Shown: positions 1 through 9,211 of the stretch, one piece after another
Position numbering within the stretch: the first letter of the stretch is position 1
Layout: each line of letters starts with the position of its first letter
Origin: an uncultured Clostridia bacterium
GTDB lineage: Bacteria; Bacillota; Clostridia; TANB77; CAG-508
DNA: 64,000 nt
Direction of reading: 5' to 3'
Assembly (NCBI GenBank): GCA_934167445.1
Contig: CAKPKJ010000005.1
Coordinates: forward strand, 113,557-177,556
Notes under the pieces: model-generated
The model's database searches: none
What the model was told of the DNA's origin: nothing
The model's input: the letters and a program-made list of their open reading frames with translations, nothing else
Position numbers and translations under genes: made by a program

Positions 1-132
1 TCTTATGTAATTTTATGGAAAGAGTTCTTTTTTAATGGAAGGGTGCCATAAAATAAATTAGAATTTTTTAAGCTTTGCAGTAATCCGAGGAATGTAATAA
101 AAAATTTATATCTGTACGTTGCAACAACTGTG

Positions 133-165
133 AAATGATTTTTTGCTCCGACCCCAAAATCATTT
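133..165. repeat. 10-bp inverted repeat at the sufS stop codon
   Basis: AAATGATTTT (133-142) and AAAATCATTT (156-165) form a perfect stem that includes the sufS stop codon. On the minus strand it could end or stabilise the suf transcript, but no T-run follows, so a classical terminator is not shown. I see no gene in bases 1-159. Confidence 0.4.
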
Positions 166-1368
166 TATGAACTTTTTGAACATATCATAAGCCTTATCCA
201 AACCATGCACAAGTTTATCTATATCTTCTTTTGTATTATAAAAATACAAACTAGCTCTACAAGTTGAATCTATTCCTAAAGACCTCAATAATGGTTGTGC
301 ACAATGATTTCCAGACCTTACATACACATTTTCTGTATCTAATATTGAAGCTACATCATGTGGGTGCACACCTTTTATATTAAATGAAAATACTGAAGAA
401 TGATTTTCCTTGTTTGGTGTTAAATACAAGTCCAAATAATCTAATTTTGATAATTTTTCTCTTGCATATTCTGTTAGTTCTTTTTCCACTTCCGCAATTT
501 TATCATAACCAATTTCATTTATATAATCTATTGCTGCACCTAAACCTATTACACCTTCTACATTTTGTGTTCCTGCTTCAAATTTATTTGGTAATGGTGC
601 AAATGTTGTTTTTTGTTCATACACGTATTCTATCATATCTCCACCCATTAAAAATGGCTTCATTTTTTGTAATAATTCTTTTTTTCCATATAATACGCCT
701 ATTCCTAAAGGTGCTAACATTTTATGTCCTGAAAATACTAAAAAGTCTGCATCTAAGTCTTGTACATCTATTTTCATATGTGGAATACTTTGTGATGCAT
801 CAACTATTACTATTGCTCCTTTTTTATGTGCATATTTTATTATTTCTTTTACAGGATTTATAGTTCCTAAAACATTTGATATATGTGTAATTCCAACAAT
901 TTTGGTTTTGTCTGTAATTTTACTTTCAATTTCTTCTTTTGATATTTCAAAATTATCATTTATATACATATATTTTAATGTACTTCCTGTTTTGTTAGTT
1001 ACATATTGCCAAGGAACCAAATTAGAATGATGTTCCATTATTGAGATTACAACTTCATCTTCTTTTTCTAGGTTATCTAATCCATATGAATATGCTAATA
1101 AATTTAAGCTTTCAGTTGCATTTTTAGAAAATATTATTTCTTCTGGATAACGTGCATTTATAAATTTTGCTATTTTCCCTCTTGTACTTTCATATGCTTC
1201 TGTTGCCTCTATACTTAAGCTATATGCACCTCTGTGTGGATTAGCATTTTCATGTTCATAAAAACTTTCAACTGCGTCTAATACTTTTTGTGGTTTTTGT
1301 GTTGTTGCTCCACTGTCTAAATAAGCCATATCTCTATTTTTTAAAATTGGAAAATCTTCTTTTCTCAT
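160..1368 (-). CDS. sufS: SufS cysteine desulfurase
   Basis: PLP-dependent cysteine desulfurase (402 aa), which mobilises sulfur from cysteine as an enzyme persulfide for Fe-S cluster assembly in the cytosol. Visible features are the PLP lysine in FSGHKMLAPLG, the EHHSN segment near residue 110, and the active-site loop VRSGNHCAQPLL with its catalytic Cys near residue 360. Length is normal for group II NifS/SufS enzymes. Its ATG overlaps the sufD stop by one base, so the two are translationally coupled. It is the last visible gene of the suf operon. No sufU or sufE follows inside the window, so its sulfur acceptor is not seen here. Confidence 0.95.
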   Translation of the reverse strand: MRKEDFPILKNRDMAYLDSGATTQKPQKVLDAVESFYEHENANPHRGAYSLSIEATEAYESTRGKIAKFINARYPEEIIFSKNATESLNLLAYSYGLDNLEKEDEVVISIMEHHSNLVPWQYVTNKTGSTLKYMYINDNFEISKEEIESKITDKTKIVGITHISNVLGTINPVKEIIKYAHKKGAIVIVDASQSIPHMKIDVQDLDADFLVFSGHKMLAPLGIGVLYGKKELLQKMKPFLMGGDMIEYVYEQKTTFAPLPNKFEAGTQNVEGVIGLGAAIDYINEIGYDKIAEVEKELTEYAREKLSKLDYLDLYLTPNKENHSSVFSFNIKGVHPHDVASILDTENVYVRSGNHCAQPLLRSLGIDSTCRASLYFYNTKEDIDKLVHGLDKAYDMFKKFIK

Positions 1369-2414
1369 TAATCTAATCTCCTATCTATTTCTTCTATAAC
1401 TTCTTGTTTTAGTTTTTCGTCATTTACTTTTTCTATTAAATCATAGAATTTAGCTTTTACTATTAATTTTATAGCCTCATTTCTACTAAGACCTCTACTC
1501 ATAATGTAAAATAATTCTTTTTCATCGGCTTTACCTGAAGATGTACTATGTTCTCCATCAACATCTTCTTCTGTACATAATAACATTGGTAATGCAAGTG
1601 ATTTAGCTTTATCTGATAATAACATACAAGCTTCATTTTCAGTTCCTTTAGCTTTTTTTGAGCCTTTTTTGAAATCAATTGTTCCTTTAAAATTTTTCTT
1701 ACTTTCGTCTTTTAAGGCTCCTTGTAATTCCATATTCATTTTAGTTTTTGGCCCTCTTAATTCAGCTATATAATTAATATCTTTTACTTGGTCTTTAGCT
1801 CCTAAATATACTGTATTTATTTCGTTTTCTGCTTTTTCTCCAATTAAATTTGAATAATAATTTGTAACACTATATTTTCCGCCAAAATCCATTACTGTAT
1901 AATGCACATTTGCACTATTTTTTATTTCATTTTCTACAGCTTCTAAATGGGTACTAGCTATATTTAAGAAATTTACAATTGTCACATTTACATTTGCATT
2001 ATCATTTGCTATTACTTTTATTTTTCCATTATGATAACATTCTTTTTCTGTATTTGTTCTATATTCAATTATAATATTTGCATCTTCTTTTAAATTAAAT
2101 TCTATATTATTTATTAAATATTTATTTTGTTCGTCAAATGTATATATAATTTTAATATTTTCTTTTTTATCTGTTTTTATACTAATTTTATTATTTGTTA
2201 ATTTTGTAATTTCCGCTTCTTGTTCTTCACCAATTCCATAAGTAAATGGTAGGTTTTCCACAGTTTCCTCACAATTTGTGGATTGTGTAGTAATTTGCAC
2301 ATTTTGAAATTCATTTATTTTTTCTGGAATTTCTGGAGCATTTATTGTAATATTATTTATTTTAAAATTTCTTGATGTTCTTATTGGTGTTTCATTTATT
2401 TTTATTGTATTCAT
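1368..2414 (-). CDS. sufD: SufD Fe-S assembly scaffold subunit
   Basis: 348-aa SufB/SufD-family protein, partner of SufB in the SufBC2D scaffold that builds Fe-S clusters. The C-terminal half holds the family core: GTIDFKKGSKKAKGTENEA, the DEEDVDGEHSTSSGK-like segment with the conserved His, and FYIMSRGLSRNEA, which SufB also carries as FYLMSRGLSEEDA. The N-terminal half is poorly conserved, as is usual for SufD. It sits between sufB and sufS with single-base overlaps on both sides, so the three are made from one message. SufD rather than a second SufB is inferred from length and position. Confidence 0.9.
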   Translation of the reverse strand: MNTIKINETPIRTSRNFKINNITINAPEIPEKINEFQNVQITTQSTNCEETVENLPFTYGIGEEQEAEITKLTNNKISIKTDKKENIKIIYTFDEQNKYLINNIEFNLKEDANIIIEYRTNTEKECYHNGKIKVIANDNANVNVTIVNFLNIASTHLEAVENEIKNSANVHYTVMDFGGKYSVTNYYSNLIGEKAENEINTVYLGAKDQVKDINYIAELRGPKTKMNMELQGALKDESKKNFKGTIDFKKGSKKAKGTENEACMLLSDKAKSLALPMLLCTEEDVDGEHSTSSGKADEKELFYIMSRGLSRNEAIKLIVKAKFYDLIEKVNDEKLKQEVIEEIDRRLD

Positions 2415-3814
2415 TATCCTATGCTCCCTTCTAATTCTAGATTTATTAAATTATTCATTTCTACTGCATATTCTACAGGTAATTCTTTTGATATTGGATA
2501 TGCAAATCCTCTTACTATCATTGCTTTTGCGTCTTCTTCTGATAATCCTCTTGACATTAAATAAAATATTTCTTTGTCACTTATTTTTCCTATTTTAGCC
2601 TCATGTGAAAATTCAACTTCGTCTGTTTTTATGTCATTTACTGGTATTGTATCTGACCTTGATATATCGTCTAACATTAACGATTCACAACTTACACTAC
2701 ATTTTGAATTTTTTGCATTTTCATTTATACGTACTAAAGCTCTATATGTACAAGCTCCTCCATCTTTTGAAATTGATTTTGAATTTACAACTGATGATGT
2801 GTTTGGTGCATTATGAATTACTTTGAAACCTGTATCTAAGTTTTGATTTCCTCCTGCAAATGTTATTCCAGTGTATTCTGTTTTAGCTCCTTCTCCATTT
2901 AATATGCTCATTGGATATAACATTGATACTTTTGAACCAAATGAACCTGTAACCCAATCAACTTGACCATTTTTTCCTACTATAGCTTTTTTTGTATTTA
3001 AGTTCATCATATTTTTAGACCAGTTTTCTATTGTTGAATATCTTAAATATGCGTCATCTCCAACATATAGTTCAACACATCCTGCATGTAAGTTTACTTT
3101 ATTATATTTTGGTGCTGAACATCCTTCTATAAAGTGAAGTTTTGCTCCTTTTTCTACTATAATCATTGTATGTTCAAATTGACCAGATTCTGGTGAATTT
3201 AGTCTAAAATATGATTGTAATGGAATTCCTACATCTACCCCTTCTGGAACATATACAAATGAGCCTCCTGACCATACAGCTGCATGTAATGCAACAAATT
3301 TATGGTCTGTTATTGGAACACATTTCATAAAATGTTTTTTCACTATTTCTGGGTATTCTCTTACAGCTGTTTCCATATCTGTGTATATTACGCCTTTTTT
3401 CTTTAAGTCTTCTTTCATACTATGGTAAACAACTTCTGAGTCATATTGTGCACCAACACCTGCTAAAGATTTCTTTTCAGCTTCTGGAATTCCTAGTTTG
3501 TCAAATGTATCTTTTATTTCTTCTGGTACATCTTCCCAATTGTGGTTTAGTTTTGTTTTTGGTCTTACATATGTTGCAATTTCCTCCATATTTAGTTCTG
3601 ATAAATCTGGTCCCCAAGTTGGTAATTCTAATTTCTCATATGCTTCTAATGCTTTTAGTCTAATTTCTCTCATCCAATCTGGATCATTTTTTTGTTTTGA
3701 TATTTCCTCTACTATTTCTCTATTTAATCCTTTTTCCATTTTGAAGTCATAGTCATCTTTGTTTTTTATATCATATATATTTCTGTTGACATCTTCTATT
3801 TGAGTTTTTGCCAT
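2414..3814 (-). CDS. sufB: SufB Fe-S assembly scaffold subunit
   Basis: 466-aa SufB, the main scaffold of the SUF complex on which nascent clusters form. It has the family N-terminal WMREIRLKALEAYEKL segment, the VPKGVD-like VPEGVDVGIPLQSYFR strand, the FEHTMIIVEKGAKLHFIEGC block with a Cys, and the C-terminal FSHEAKIGKISDKEIFYLMSRG core. Length matches bacterial SufB. The ATG is preceded at a proper distance by an AAGGAG-type ribosome-binding site. A gap of about 130 bp separates it from sufC, and I see no strong terminator there, so it probably belongs to the same operon. Confidence 0.96.
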   Translation of the reverse strand: MAKTQIEDVNRNIYDIKNKDDYDFKMEKGLNREIVEEISKQKNDPDWMREIRLKALEAYEKLELPTWGPDLSELNMEEIATYVRPKTKLNHNWEDVPEEIKDTFDKLGIPEAEKKSLAGVGAQYDSEVVYHSMKEDLKKKGVIYTDMETAVREYPEIVKKHFMKCVPITDHKFVALHAAVWSGGSFVYVPEGVDVGIPLQSYFRLNSPESGQFEHTMIIVEKGAKLHFIEGCSAPKYNKVNLHAGCVELYVGDDAYLRYSTIENWSKNMMNLNTKKAIVGKNGQVDWVTGSFGSKVSMLYPMSILNGEGAKTEYTGITFAGGNQNLDTGFKVIHNAPNTSSVVNSKSISKDGGACTYRALVRINENAKNSKCSVSCESLMLDDISRSDTIPVNDIKTDEVEFSHEAKIGKISDKEIFYLMSRGLSEEDAKAMIVRGFAYPISKELPVEYAVEMNNLINLELEGSIG

Positions 3815-3942
3815 TATATATAAACTCCTTGTTTAACATATTTAGGTTTTGTCTGGTTCCTATAACCCATTTACTAATTTTGTGATAATTTTGCTATTTC
3901 CATAATTTTTCCTGTTATTTTTTAACATTATTACGTTTTTTA

Positions 3943-4686
3943 TTATCCTAATTTTTTATATTTTTCATATCCGTTTTCTTCGATTTCTTTTGCTAGACTT
4001 GCATCACCTGTTTTAACGATTTTTCCATTTACTAAAATGTGCACATAATCTACTTTTAAATTCTCTAAAATACGTGTATTATGTGTAATTATCATTACTG
4101 AATTTTCTTCGTTATGATACATTTGTATTCCTTTTGATACAGTTCTTATTGCATCTACATCAAGCCCTGAATCTGTTTCGTCTAATATTGCAAGTTTTGG
4201 CTTTAATACAAGCATTTGTAAAATTTCATTTTTCTTTTTTTCTCCACCAGAAAATCCTACATTTAAGTTTCTTTGTATTAAATGTGGGTTCATATTTAAT
4301 TCTTCTACATCTTTTTCTACTTCTTTTTTTAATTCAAAAACTTTTACTGGTTTTCCTGTTATTTTATTTTTTGCATATTTTAAGAAATTCATTGTTGAAA
4401 TTCCTGGTATTTCTTCTGGTGATTGAAATGACATAAATACACCTTTTTGTGCAATTTCATGTGTTGGTGTTTTGGTTATATCTTCACCTTCAAATTCAAC
4501 ATTTCCCTCTATTTTTTTGTATTCTGGATTGTTTAATATAACATTTGCAAGTGTTGATTTTCCAGCTCCATTAGGTCCCATTATAACATGTGTTTCACCT
4601 TTTTTTATTTCTAAGTTTAGTCCTTTTAATATCTCTTTTTCTCCTGCATTTACATATAAATCATTTATTTTTAATAATGTTTCCAT
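3943..4686 (-). CDS. sufC: SufC Fe-S assembly ATPase
   Basis: ABC-type ATPase that energises the SufBC2D scaffold. It shows the P-loop GPNGAGKST, Q-loop MSFQSPEEIPG, the signature FSGGEKKKNEILQ, Walker B LAILDETDSGLDVDA and the H-loop ITHNTRIL. The FSGGEKKKNE signature and LDETDSGLD are typical of SufC. I start at the inner ATG (METLLKINDLYV). An in-frame ATG 12 bases upstream at 4698 sits directly against the GAAAGGA sequence, which is too close for initiation. The gene follows iscR by about 70 bp in the same direction. Confidence 0.95.
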   Translation of the reverse strand: METLLKINDLYVNAGEKEILKGLNLEIKKGETHVIMGPNGAGKSTLANVILNNPEYKKIEGNVEFEGEDITKTPTHEIAQKGVFMSFQSPEEIPGISTMNFLKYAKNKITGKPVKVFELKKEVEKDVEELNMNPHLIQRNLNVGFSGGEKKKNEILQMLVLKPKLAILDETDSGLDVDAIRTVSKGIQMYHNEENSVMIITHNTRILENLKVDYVHILVNGKIVKTGDASLAKEIEENGYEKYKKLG

Positions 4687-4755
4687 TTTAAAATTCATTC
4701 CTTTCTTGCTTTTTACAAAGACCTCTATATTAATAAAATTTTATTTACTTTTAAT

Positions 4756-5163
4756 CTATTGTTCTTTTTTTATAAAATCTGCTAAAGTAACACTATCTAT
4801 ATAATCATTAATTACTTTGTCTAATCCTTCCCAGAAAAATAGTGTTTTACAGTCTCCTTTTTTGTTACATTCACCATCTTCTGATAAACACATTATTGGT
4901 GCTAAATCACCTTCTGATGCTCGTAATATATCTCCTATTGTATATTGTTCTGGTTTTCTTGCTAATTTATATCCTCCATTATTTCCTCTGGCAGTTTTTA
5001 AATCTCCTGCCTTGTTTAATAATGCTACTATTTGTTCTGCATATTTGGTAGATATTCCTTGTCTTTTGGATATATCTTTTAAGGAAATAAAATTTCCATC
5101 ATTGTTTTCTGCAAGGTCTATCATTACTCTTAATGCATATCTTCCTTTTGTGGATATTTTCAT
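4756..5163 (-). CDS. iscR: Rrf2-family regulator, IscR/SufR type
   Basis: 135-aa Rrf2 winged-helix regulator, first gene of the suf operon. The N-terminus MKISTKGRYALRVMIDLA is classic for the family, and the recognition helix lies around KDISKRQGISTKYAEQIV. Three cysteines in ICLSEDGECNKKGDC (spacing C-x6-C-x5-C) match the cluster-ligand region of IscR, so the protein probably senses Fe-S status. The start is set by GGAAAGGGGAATTATT just before this ATG; an upstream in-frame start would lack a binding site. A palindrome lies inside its own promoter (5261-5275). The exact signal is inferred. Confidence 0.88.
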   Translation of the reverse strand: MKISTKGRYALRVMIDLAENNDGNFISLKDISKRQGISTKYAEQIVALLNKAGDLKTARGNNGGYKLARKPEQYTIGDILRASEGDLAPIMCLSEDGECNKKGDCKTLFFWEGLDKVINDYIDSVTLADFIKKEQ

Positions 5164-5254
5164 AATAATTCCCCTTTCCTGTAGTGGACACATTTTAGTT
5201 TAGAAAAATTGTTTTTTCTAATTCTCCACACTGGTTCATTTTTAAAGCGTTTAT

Positions 5255-5283
5255 ATTATACTACTATTTTAGTAGGAATTCAA
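5255..5283 (-). promoter_or_regulatory. iscR-suf promoter with Rrf2-type operator
   Basis: Reading the minus strand: -35 TTGAAT, 17-bp spacer, -10 TATAAT. The spacer contains the palindrome CTACTAAAATAGTAG (5261-5275). A palindrome between -35 and -10 is where an Rrf2 repressor would occlude polymerase, which suggests autoregulation of iscR-suf. Confidence 0.75.
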
Positions 5284-5325
5284 TATATTTACATAAAAAT
5301 ATAAAGTTTAATAAAATATATAATT

Positions 5326-5375
5326 AAAAAACTTGATAATTATAGCTAGTTTATAGCTTATATTATCAAGTTTTT
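5326..5375. terminator. Bidirectional terminator between tmk and iscR
   Basis: AAAAACTTGATAAT (from about 5327) pairs with ATTATCAAGTTTTT (5362-5375). On the minus strand the stem is followed by a T-rich tract, so it should stop tmk transcription before the iscR promoter. Confidence 0.7.
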
Positions 5376-5379
5376 ATCT

Positions 5380-6051
5380 TTATATATGTTTTTTTACTTC
5401 ATTATATATTTCTTGGTGTATATCTTCAATTGTTCTTATTTCATTATTTTTTACACATTTTATTTCATACCAATTATATTTTTTAGAAACGTCGCAAGCT
5501 GCTTCATATGCATCTTTCAAATGATTTACATCTCTTTCGTGTATATCTTTTTTCTCTTGGTGGGTGAATTTATTTTCTCTATTCTTCATAAGTTCTATTG
5601 ATTTTTTTACTGGCATATTCAAAAAAAATACTTCATTTGGTACTGGCAATCCATATAAATTAAATTCAAAATCCCATAACCAATTTAAAAATTTTTCTCT
5701 TTCTTTTTCGTCTTTTATTTTTCCTGCTTGATGAACCATATTAGCTGTTGTGTATCTATCTGCCAATATTATTCCACCATCTTCATAATATTTTTTATAT
5801 CCTGTTTGAAATGTTGCATATCTATCAGCTGCATAAAATGTTGATGCAATATATGGGCTTATTTCTTTTGCATTTTCCCCAAATTCTCCAGATAAATACA
5901 TTTGCACTAATGCTGAGCTTGGGCTATCATAATTGGGGAAACTTACTACTTTATAATCTATTCCGTCTTTTAATAAACTTTCCTGTAATTGTTGAAATTG
6001 TGTTTGTTTTCCGCTTCCATCTGTTCCATCTATTACAAATAATTTTCCCAT
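5380..6051 (-). CDS. tmk: Thymidylate kinase
   Basis: 223-aa dTMP kinase, converting dTMP to dTDP for DNA synthesis. It has the P-loop FVIDGTDGSGKQTQ, the substrate loop SFPNYDSPSS, and the DRYTTANMVHQAGK motif whose DR(Y/T) residues contact the nucleotide. The lid region KKYNWYEIKCV is at the C-terminus. Length is standard. The GSGKQTQ form of the P-loop, with Gln in place of the usual Ser/Thr-rich sequence, is seen in a clostridial Tmk subgroup. A 46-aa acidic peptide gene lies upstream in the same direction. Confidence 0.9.
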   Translation of the reverse strand: MGKLFVIDGTDGSGKQTQFQQLQESLLKDGIDYKVVSFPNYDSPSSALVQMYLSGEFGENAKEISPYIASTFYAADRYATFQTGYKKYYEDGGIILADRYTTANMVHQAGKIKDEKEREKFLNWLWDFEFNLYGLPVPNEVFFLNMPVKKSIELMKNRENKFTHQEKKDIHERDVNHLKDAYEAACDVSKKYNWYEIKCVKNNEIRTIEDIHQEIYNEVKKHI

Positions 6052-6201
6052 CTTTTGTTCTTCCTTCCTTAAAATATATTTGTTTTTATTCTTATATATT
6101 TTGCTTTATCTTTAATTTTTATAATTTATTTTTTATCTTCACAATATTTATTACTCTTTTGAACTCTCACTTTTTGCTTGCATAATATTTATTTTTTATA
6201 T

Positions 6202-6342
6202 TTAGTCTTTATTTTCTTCTCCCTTTTCTGCTTCTTCGCTTTTTTCTTCTTCATTTTTTCTGTTTTTTTCTAACATCTTATTTATTGAATTTAAGATATC
6301 ATCTGAATTTGCGTCAAAATCATCTCTTACTAAATTTAACAT
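6202..6342 (-). CDS. 46-aa acidic hypothetical peptide
   Basis: Small gene that begins MLNLVRDDFDANSDDILNS and ends in a Glu/Lys-rich tail. A strong AAGGAGG sits eight bases before the ATG, which is the main reason to believe it. There is no signal peptide or membrane segment, and the sequence looks helical and highly charged. It lies 150 bp upstream of tmk on the same strand and may be cotranscribed with it. Function unknown. Confidence 0.6.
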   Translation of the reverse strand: MLNLVRDDFDANSDDILNSINKMLEKNRKNEEEKSEEAEKGEENKD

Positions 6343-6619
6343 TTTAAAACCTCCTTAACCTTTAGAACTTTTATTTTTATTATTAATAACTATATACTAT
6401 TTTTAGCTAATTTTCAATACAAATTACATCTTTTATTTTTATTTGTTTCGCTGGATAATCAGCCCAAAACTTGAAATATAAGATTTAATTAAAATGGCAA
6501 ATATGAAATGTAAATTGCAACAATCAATTCACCTCTAGACTTTTTATAATTTTTATTATAAACTTATTATGCAAAAATTAAAGAAAGGATGCAATTATTA
6601 TTAATTGTAAATTATATAT

Positions 6620-7828
6620 ATGAAAAATATTTTTAAAAATTGTGCAATGAATATTGGAAATCAAAAATGGGAAACGGCTATTTCTAGGTTATCTCCATTA
6701 GAAAAAAGACATGATGATATACGAACTGAATTCGACCGTGATTATACTCGTATTATTCATTCAAACGCGTATAGAAGATTAAAACATAAAACTCAAGTGT
6801 TTTTTTCTCCAGAAAATGATCATATTTGTACCAGGATAGAACATGTTACACACGTTGAATCTATAAGTTATACTATTGCAAGCTATTTAGGATTAAATAC
6901 TGAATTAACTAAAGCTATTGCTGTAGCTCATGACTTGGGTCACAGTCCTTTCGGCCATGCAGGCGAAAAGATTCTTTCCAAGCTTTCTGAGCAAGATTTA
7001 GGTTGTAGATTTTGGCACGAAAAAAATGGTTTGCATTTTGTTGATGATATAGAATTATTAGTAGGTCATGATGGTAATAAGAAAAATTTAAATCTATGTT
7101 ATAGTATTCGTGACGGTATTATTTCACACTGTGGGGAAATTGATGAAAATTCTTTAAAACCTCGTAGTGAATTTATAAATTTAAATGACTATATTTATCC
7201 AAACCAATATGCTCCTTATACTTGGGAAGGCTGTGTTGTAAAAATTTCTGATAAGATATCATATATTGGCAGGGATATAGAAGATTCTATATCTTTAGGT
7301 ATTTTAGACAAACATTTAGATGAATTATACAATATGTTTAACCATAACTTTGCTGATAATACCTTGAATAATAGCACTATTATTAATTTTTTAGTTTGCG
7401 ATTTATGTACAAATTCTTCTCCTGAAAAAGGTTTATGTTTTTCTCCAGAAGCTTTTGACTTACTGAACAAAATCAAAGATTTTAATTACAAGCATATTTA
7501 TTTTAGTGATAAATTAAAAAATTCTTTACCTTATTTTGAACTAGTTCTTACTGAAATTTATTCAAAATTGAAGAATTGCTTTGATAGTAATAATACTTTA
7601 TCAAATCTGCATAAATTACAAAGGACTTATCCTAAATTAATTACTGGATTTTGTAGTTTTCTTGATAATTATTGTGCTTATGCTAGAACACCTGAAAATA
7701 AACTAGCTAATAAAATTATTTTTGATATTTCTAATCCAAGTGACTACTTTAAGGCAATTTTATCATATATTTCTGGTATGACGGATAATTATGCAATAGA
7801 ACTTTATAATGAAATAATTAGATTTTAA
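6620..7828 (+). CDS. dgt: Deoxyguanosinetriphosphate triphosphohydrolase-like HD protein
   Basis: 402-aa HD-domain dNTP triphosphohydrolase, which releases tripolyphosphate from dNTPs and so trims nucleotide pools. Visible motifs are RTEFDRDYTRIIHSNAYRRL, the first metal His in RIEHVTHVE, the HD pair in AVAHDLGHSPFGHAGE, and a later SYIGRDIEDSI segment. Length fits the bacterial dGTPase-like family. No good ribosome-binding site precedes the chosen ATG; the next ATG (6647) is no better, so the start is uncertain. The last four bases overlap the end of convergent yraN. Confidence 0.88.
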   Translation: MKNIFKNCAMNIGNQKWETAISRLSPLEKRHDDIRTEFDRDYTRIIHSNAYRRLKHKTQVFFSPENDHICTRIEHVTHVESISYTIASYLGLNTELTKAIAVAHDLGHSPFGHAGEKILSKLSEQDLGCRFWHEKNGLHFVDDIELLVGHDGNKKNLNLCYSIRDGIISHCGEIDENSLKPRSEFINLNDYIYPNQYAPYTWEGCVVKISDKISYIGRDIEDSISLGILDKHLDELYNMFNHNFADNTLNNSTIINFLVCDLCTNSSPEKGLCFSPEAFDLLNKIKDFNYKHIYFSDKLKNSLPYFELVLTEIYSKLKNCFDSNNTLSNLHKLQRTYPKLITGFCSFLDNYCAYARTPENKLANKIIFDISNPSDYFKAILSYISGMTDNYAIELYNEIIRF

Positions 7829-8187
7829 CAAAAAGCCTGTTTAATATGATTTAACTTATATGTACTATTATTAATTAATATTTCTATTACATCAAACCTA
7901 ACGGGAATGTCATTTAAGCTGTACATATATAGGTAATATGAAGCAACTAATTTTATATGTTTTTGTTTAGTTTTTTGAACAGCCTCTTTGGGCTCACCAT
8001 ATTTTATGCCTGTTCTTGTTTTTACTTCTACAAAAACAATTTCTTTAGTTGCTTCGTCATATGCAATTATATCAATTTCACCTTGCCTACATCTGAAGTT
8101 TCGTTCTAAAATTTTATAATTTTTATTTTCTAAGACTTTACTTGCTATATTTTCTCCATTTTTTCCTAATTCCTGTTTTTGGTGCAT
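7825..8187 (-). CDS. yraN: YraN / UPF0102 family nuclease-like protein
   Basis: 120-aa member of the UPF0102 family with a restriction-endonuclease-like fold. The conserved core is visible: GENIASKVLENKNYKILERNF, then CRQGEIDIIAYDE and VFVEVKTRT, giving the E/D-x(n)-E-x-K pattern of PD-(D/E)xK enzymes. It overlaps the start of dprA, and the yraN-dprA-comM grouping is common in Bacillota. The cellular role is not settled; a link to DNA uptake or recombination is inferred from the neighbours. Confidence 0.88.
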   Translation of the reverse strand: MHQKQELGKNGENIASKVLENKNYKILERNFRCRQGEIDIIAYDEATKEIVFVEVKTRTGIKYGEPKEAVQKTKQKHIKLVASYYLYMYSLNDIPVRFDVIEILINNSTYKLNHIKQAFC

Positions 8188-9104
8188 CTATACCCTCCTT
8201 GATATTTTTCTATATATCCGTTTATTTCCATTATTAATAAATTCTCACTTATTTTGCTTATTGGTATTTTTATTTTTTTATAAAGTTCATTTATATTACT
8301 TCCTTCTTGACCTAAATTATTGAATATCAGCTCTTGCTCTTTATTTTCAAATTCTATTTGGTAAGTTTTACTTTTATTTTTTTCTATTTTTTCGATATTT
8401 TTTATATTCTCTAAACTTTTTGTGAATTCTTTATATTCTAGGAAATCAAAATGGTCTATTATCTGCTTTGTAGATGTTATTAAATTTGCTCCTTTTTGAA
8501 TTAATCTATTCGTACCAACGCCGTGCTTGTCGTCTATTTCATGTGGTAAAACAAAAACTTTTCTACCTTGTTTTTGAGCTATTTTTGCAGTTATACTTGT
8601 GCCACTTCTATGTGTGGCCTCTATTACTAATACTCCAATTGATAATCCGCTAACAATCCTATTTCTTTCAAGAAATTTTTTAGAATCCGCCTTAGTTTCA
8701 GGTGAATATTCACTAATAACCAGTCCTCCTTTTTCAATAATTTCGTAATATAAATCTATATTTTCTTCTGGATATATATGGTTAAACCCACATCCTAATA
8801 CAGCTATTGTTTTTCCATTTGATTCAATTGCCCCTATATGTGCTTTTCTGTCTATTCCTTTAGCCATTCCACTTACAATTGCTAGTCCTTGATTTACCAA
8901 TTCAAAAGCAAATTTTTCGGCTAGTTTCCCACCTTTTTTCGAACAATTCCTTGACCCAATTATAGAAATAGAGTTTTCCTTTAATAACTCTGCATTCCCC
9001 ATTGTATATAGCTTTATCGGTGGATTTTTTATTGTTTTTAATTTAGGTGGGTATTTTTTATCATTTATGGTTATTATATTTATTTTTGCCACTAAAAAGT
9101 TCAT
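8166..9104 (-). CDS. dprA: DprA/Smf DNA-processing protein
   Basis: 312-aa single-strand DNA-binding, RecA-loading protein of natural transformation. The Rossmann-type core is clear: KYPPKLKTIKNPPIKLYTMG, SIIGSRNCSKKGG, SGMAKGIDRKAHIGAI, AVLGCGFNHIYPEEN, ISEYSPETK and FLERNRIVSGLS. A C-terminal winged-helix segment (KIPISKISENLLIMEINGYIEK) follows. The usual N-terminal SAM-like domain of about 60-70 residues is missing. The frame stays open to 9167 but without a ribosome-binding site; the ATG chosen here is preceded by GGAAGGGA, although close. The start is therefore uncertain. Confidence 0.9.
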   Translation of the reverse strand: MNFLVAKINIITINDKKYPPKLKTIKNPPIKLYTMGNAELLKENSISIIGSRNCSKKGGKLAEKFAFELVNQGLAIVSGMAKGIDRKAHIGAIESNGKTIAVLGCGFNHIYPEENIDLYYEIIEKGGLVISEYSPETKADSKKFLERNRIVSGLSIGVLVIEATHRSGTSITAKIAQKQGRKVFVLPHEIDDKHGVGTNRLIQKGANLITSTKQIIDHFDFLEYKEFTKSLENIKNIEKIEKNKSKTYQIEFENKEQELIFNNLGQEGSNINELYKKIKIPISKISENLLIMEINGYIEKYQGGYRCTKNRN

Positions 9105-9211
9105 TCCCTTCCAGTTTCTATCTTTTTCAATATTATTAATTCTTATTAATATATTGTAATTATACATTAGGCTGTATAATATTAAAGTTTATTTGAATTT
9201 TAAAATTTATT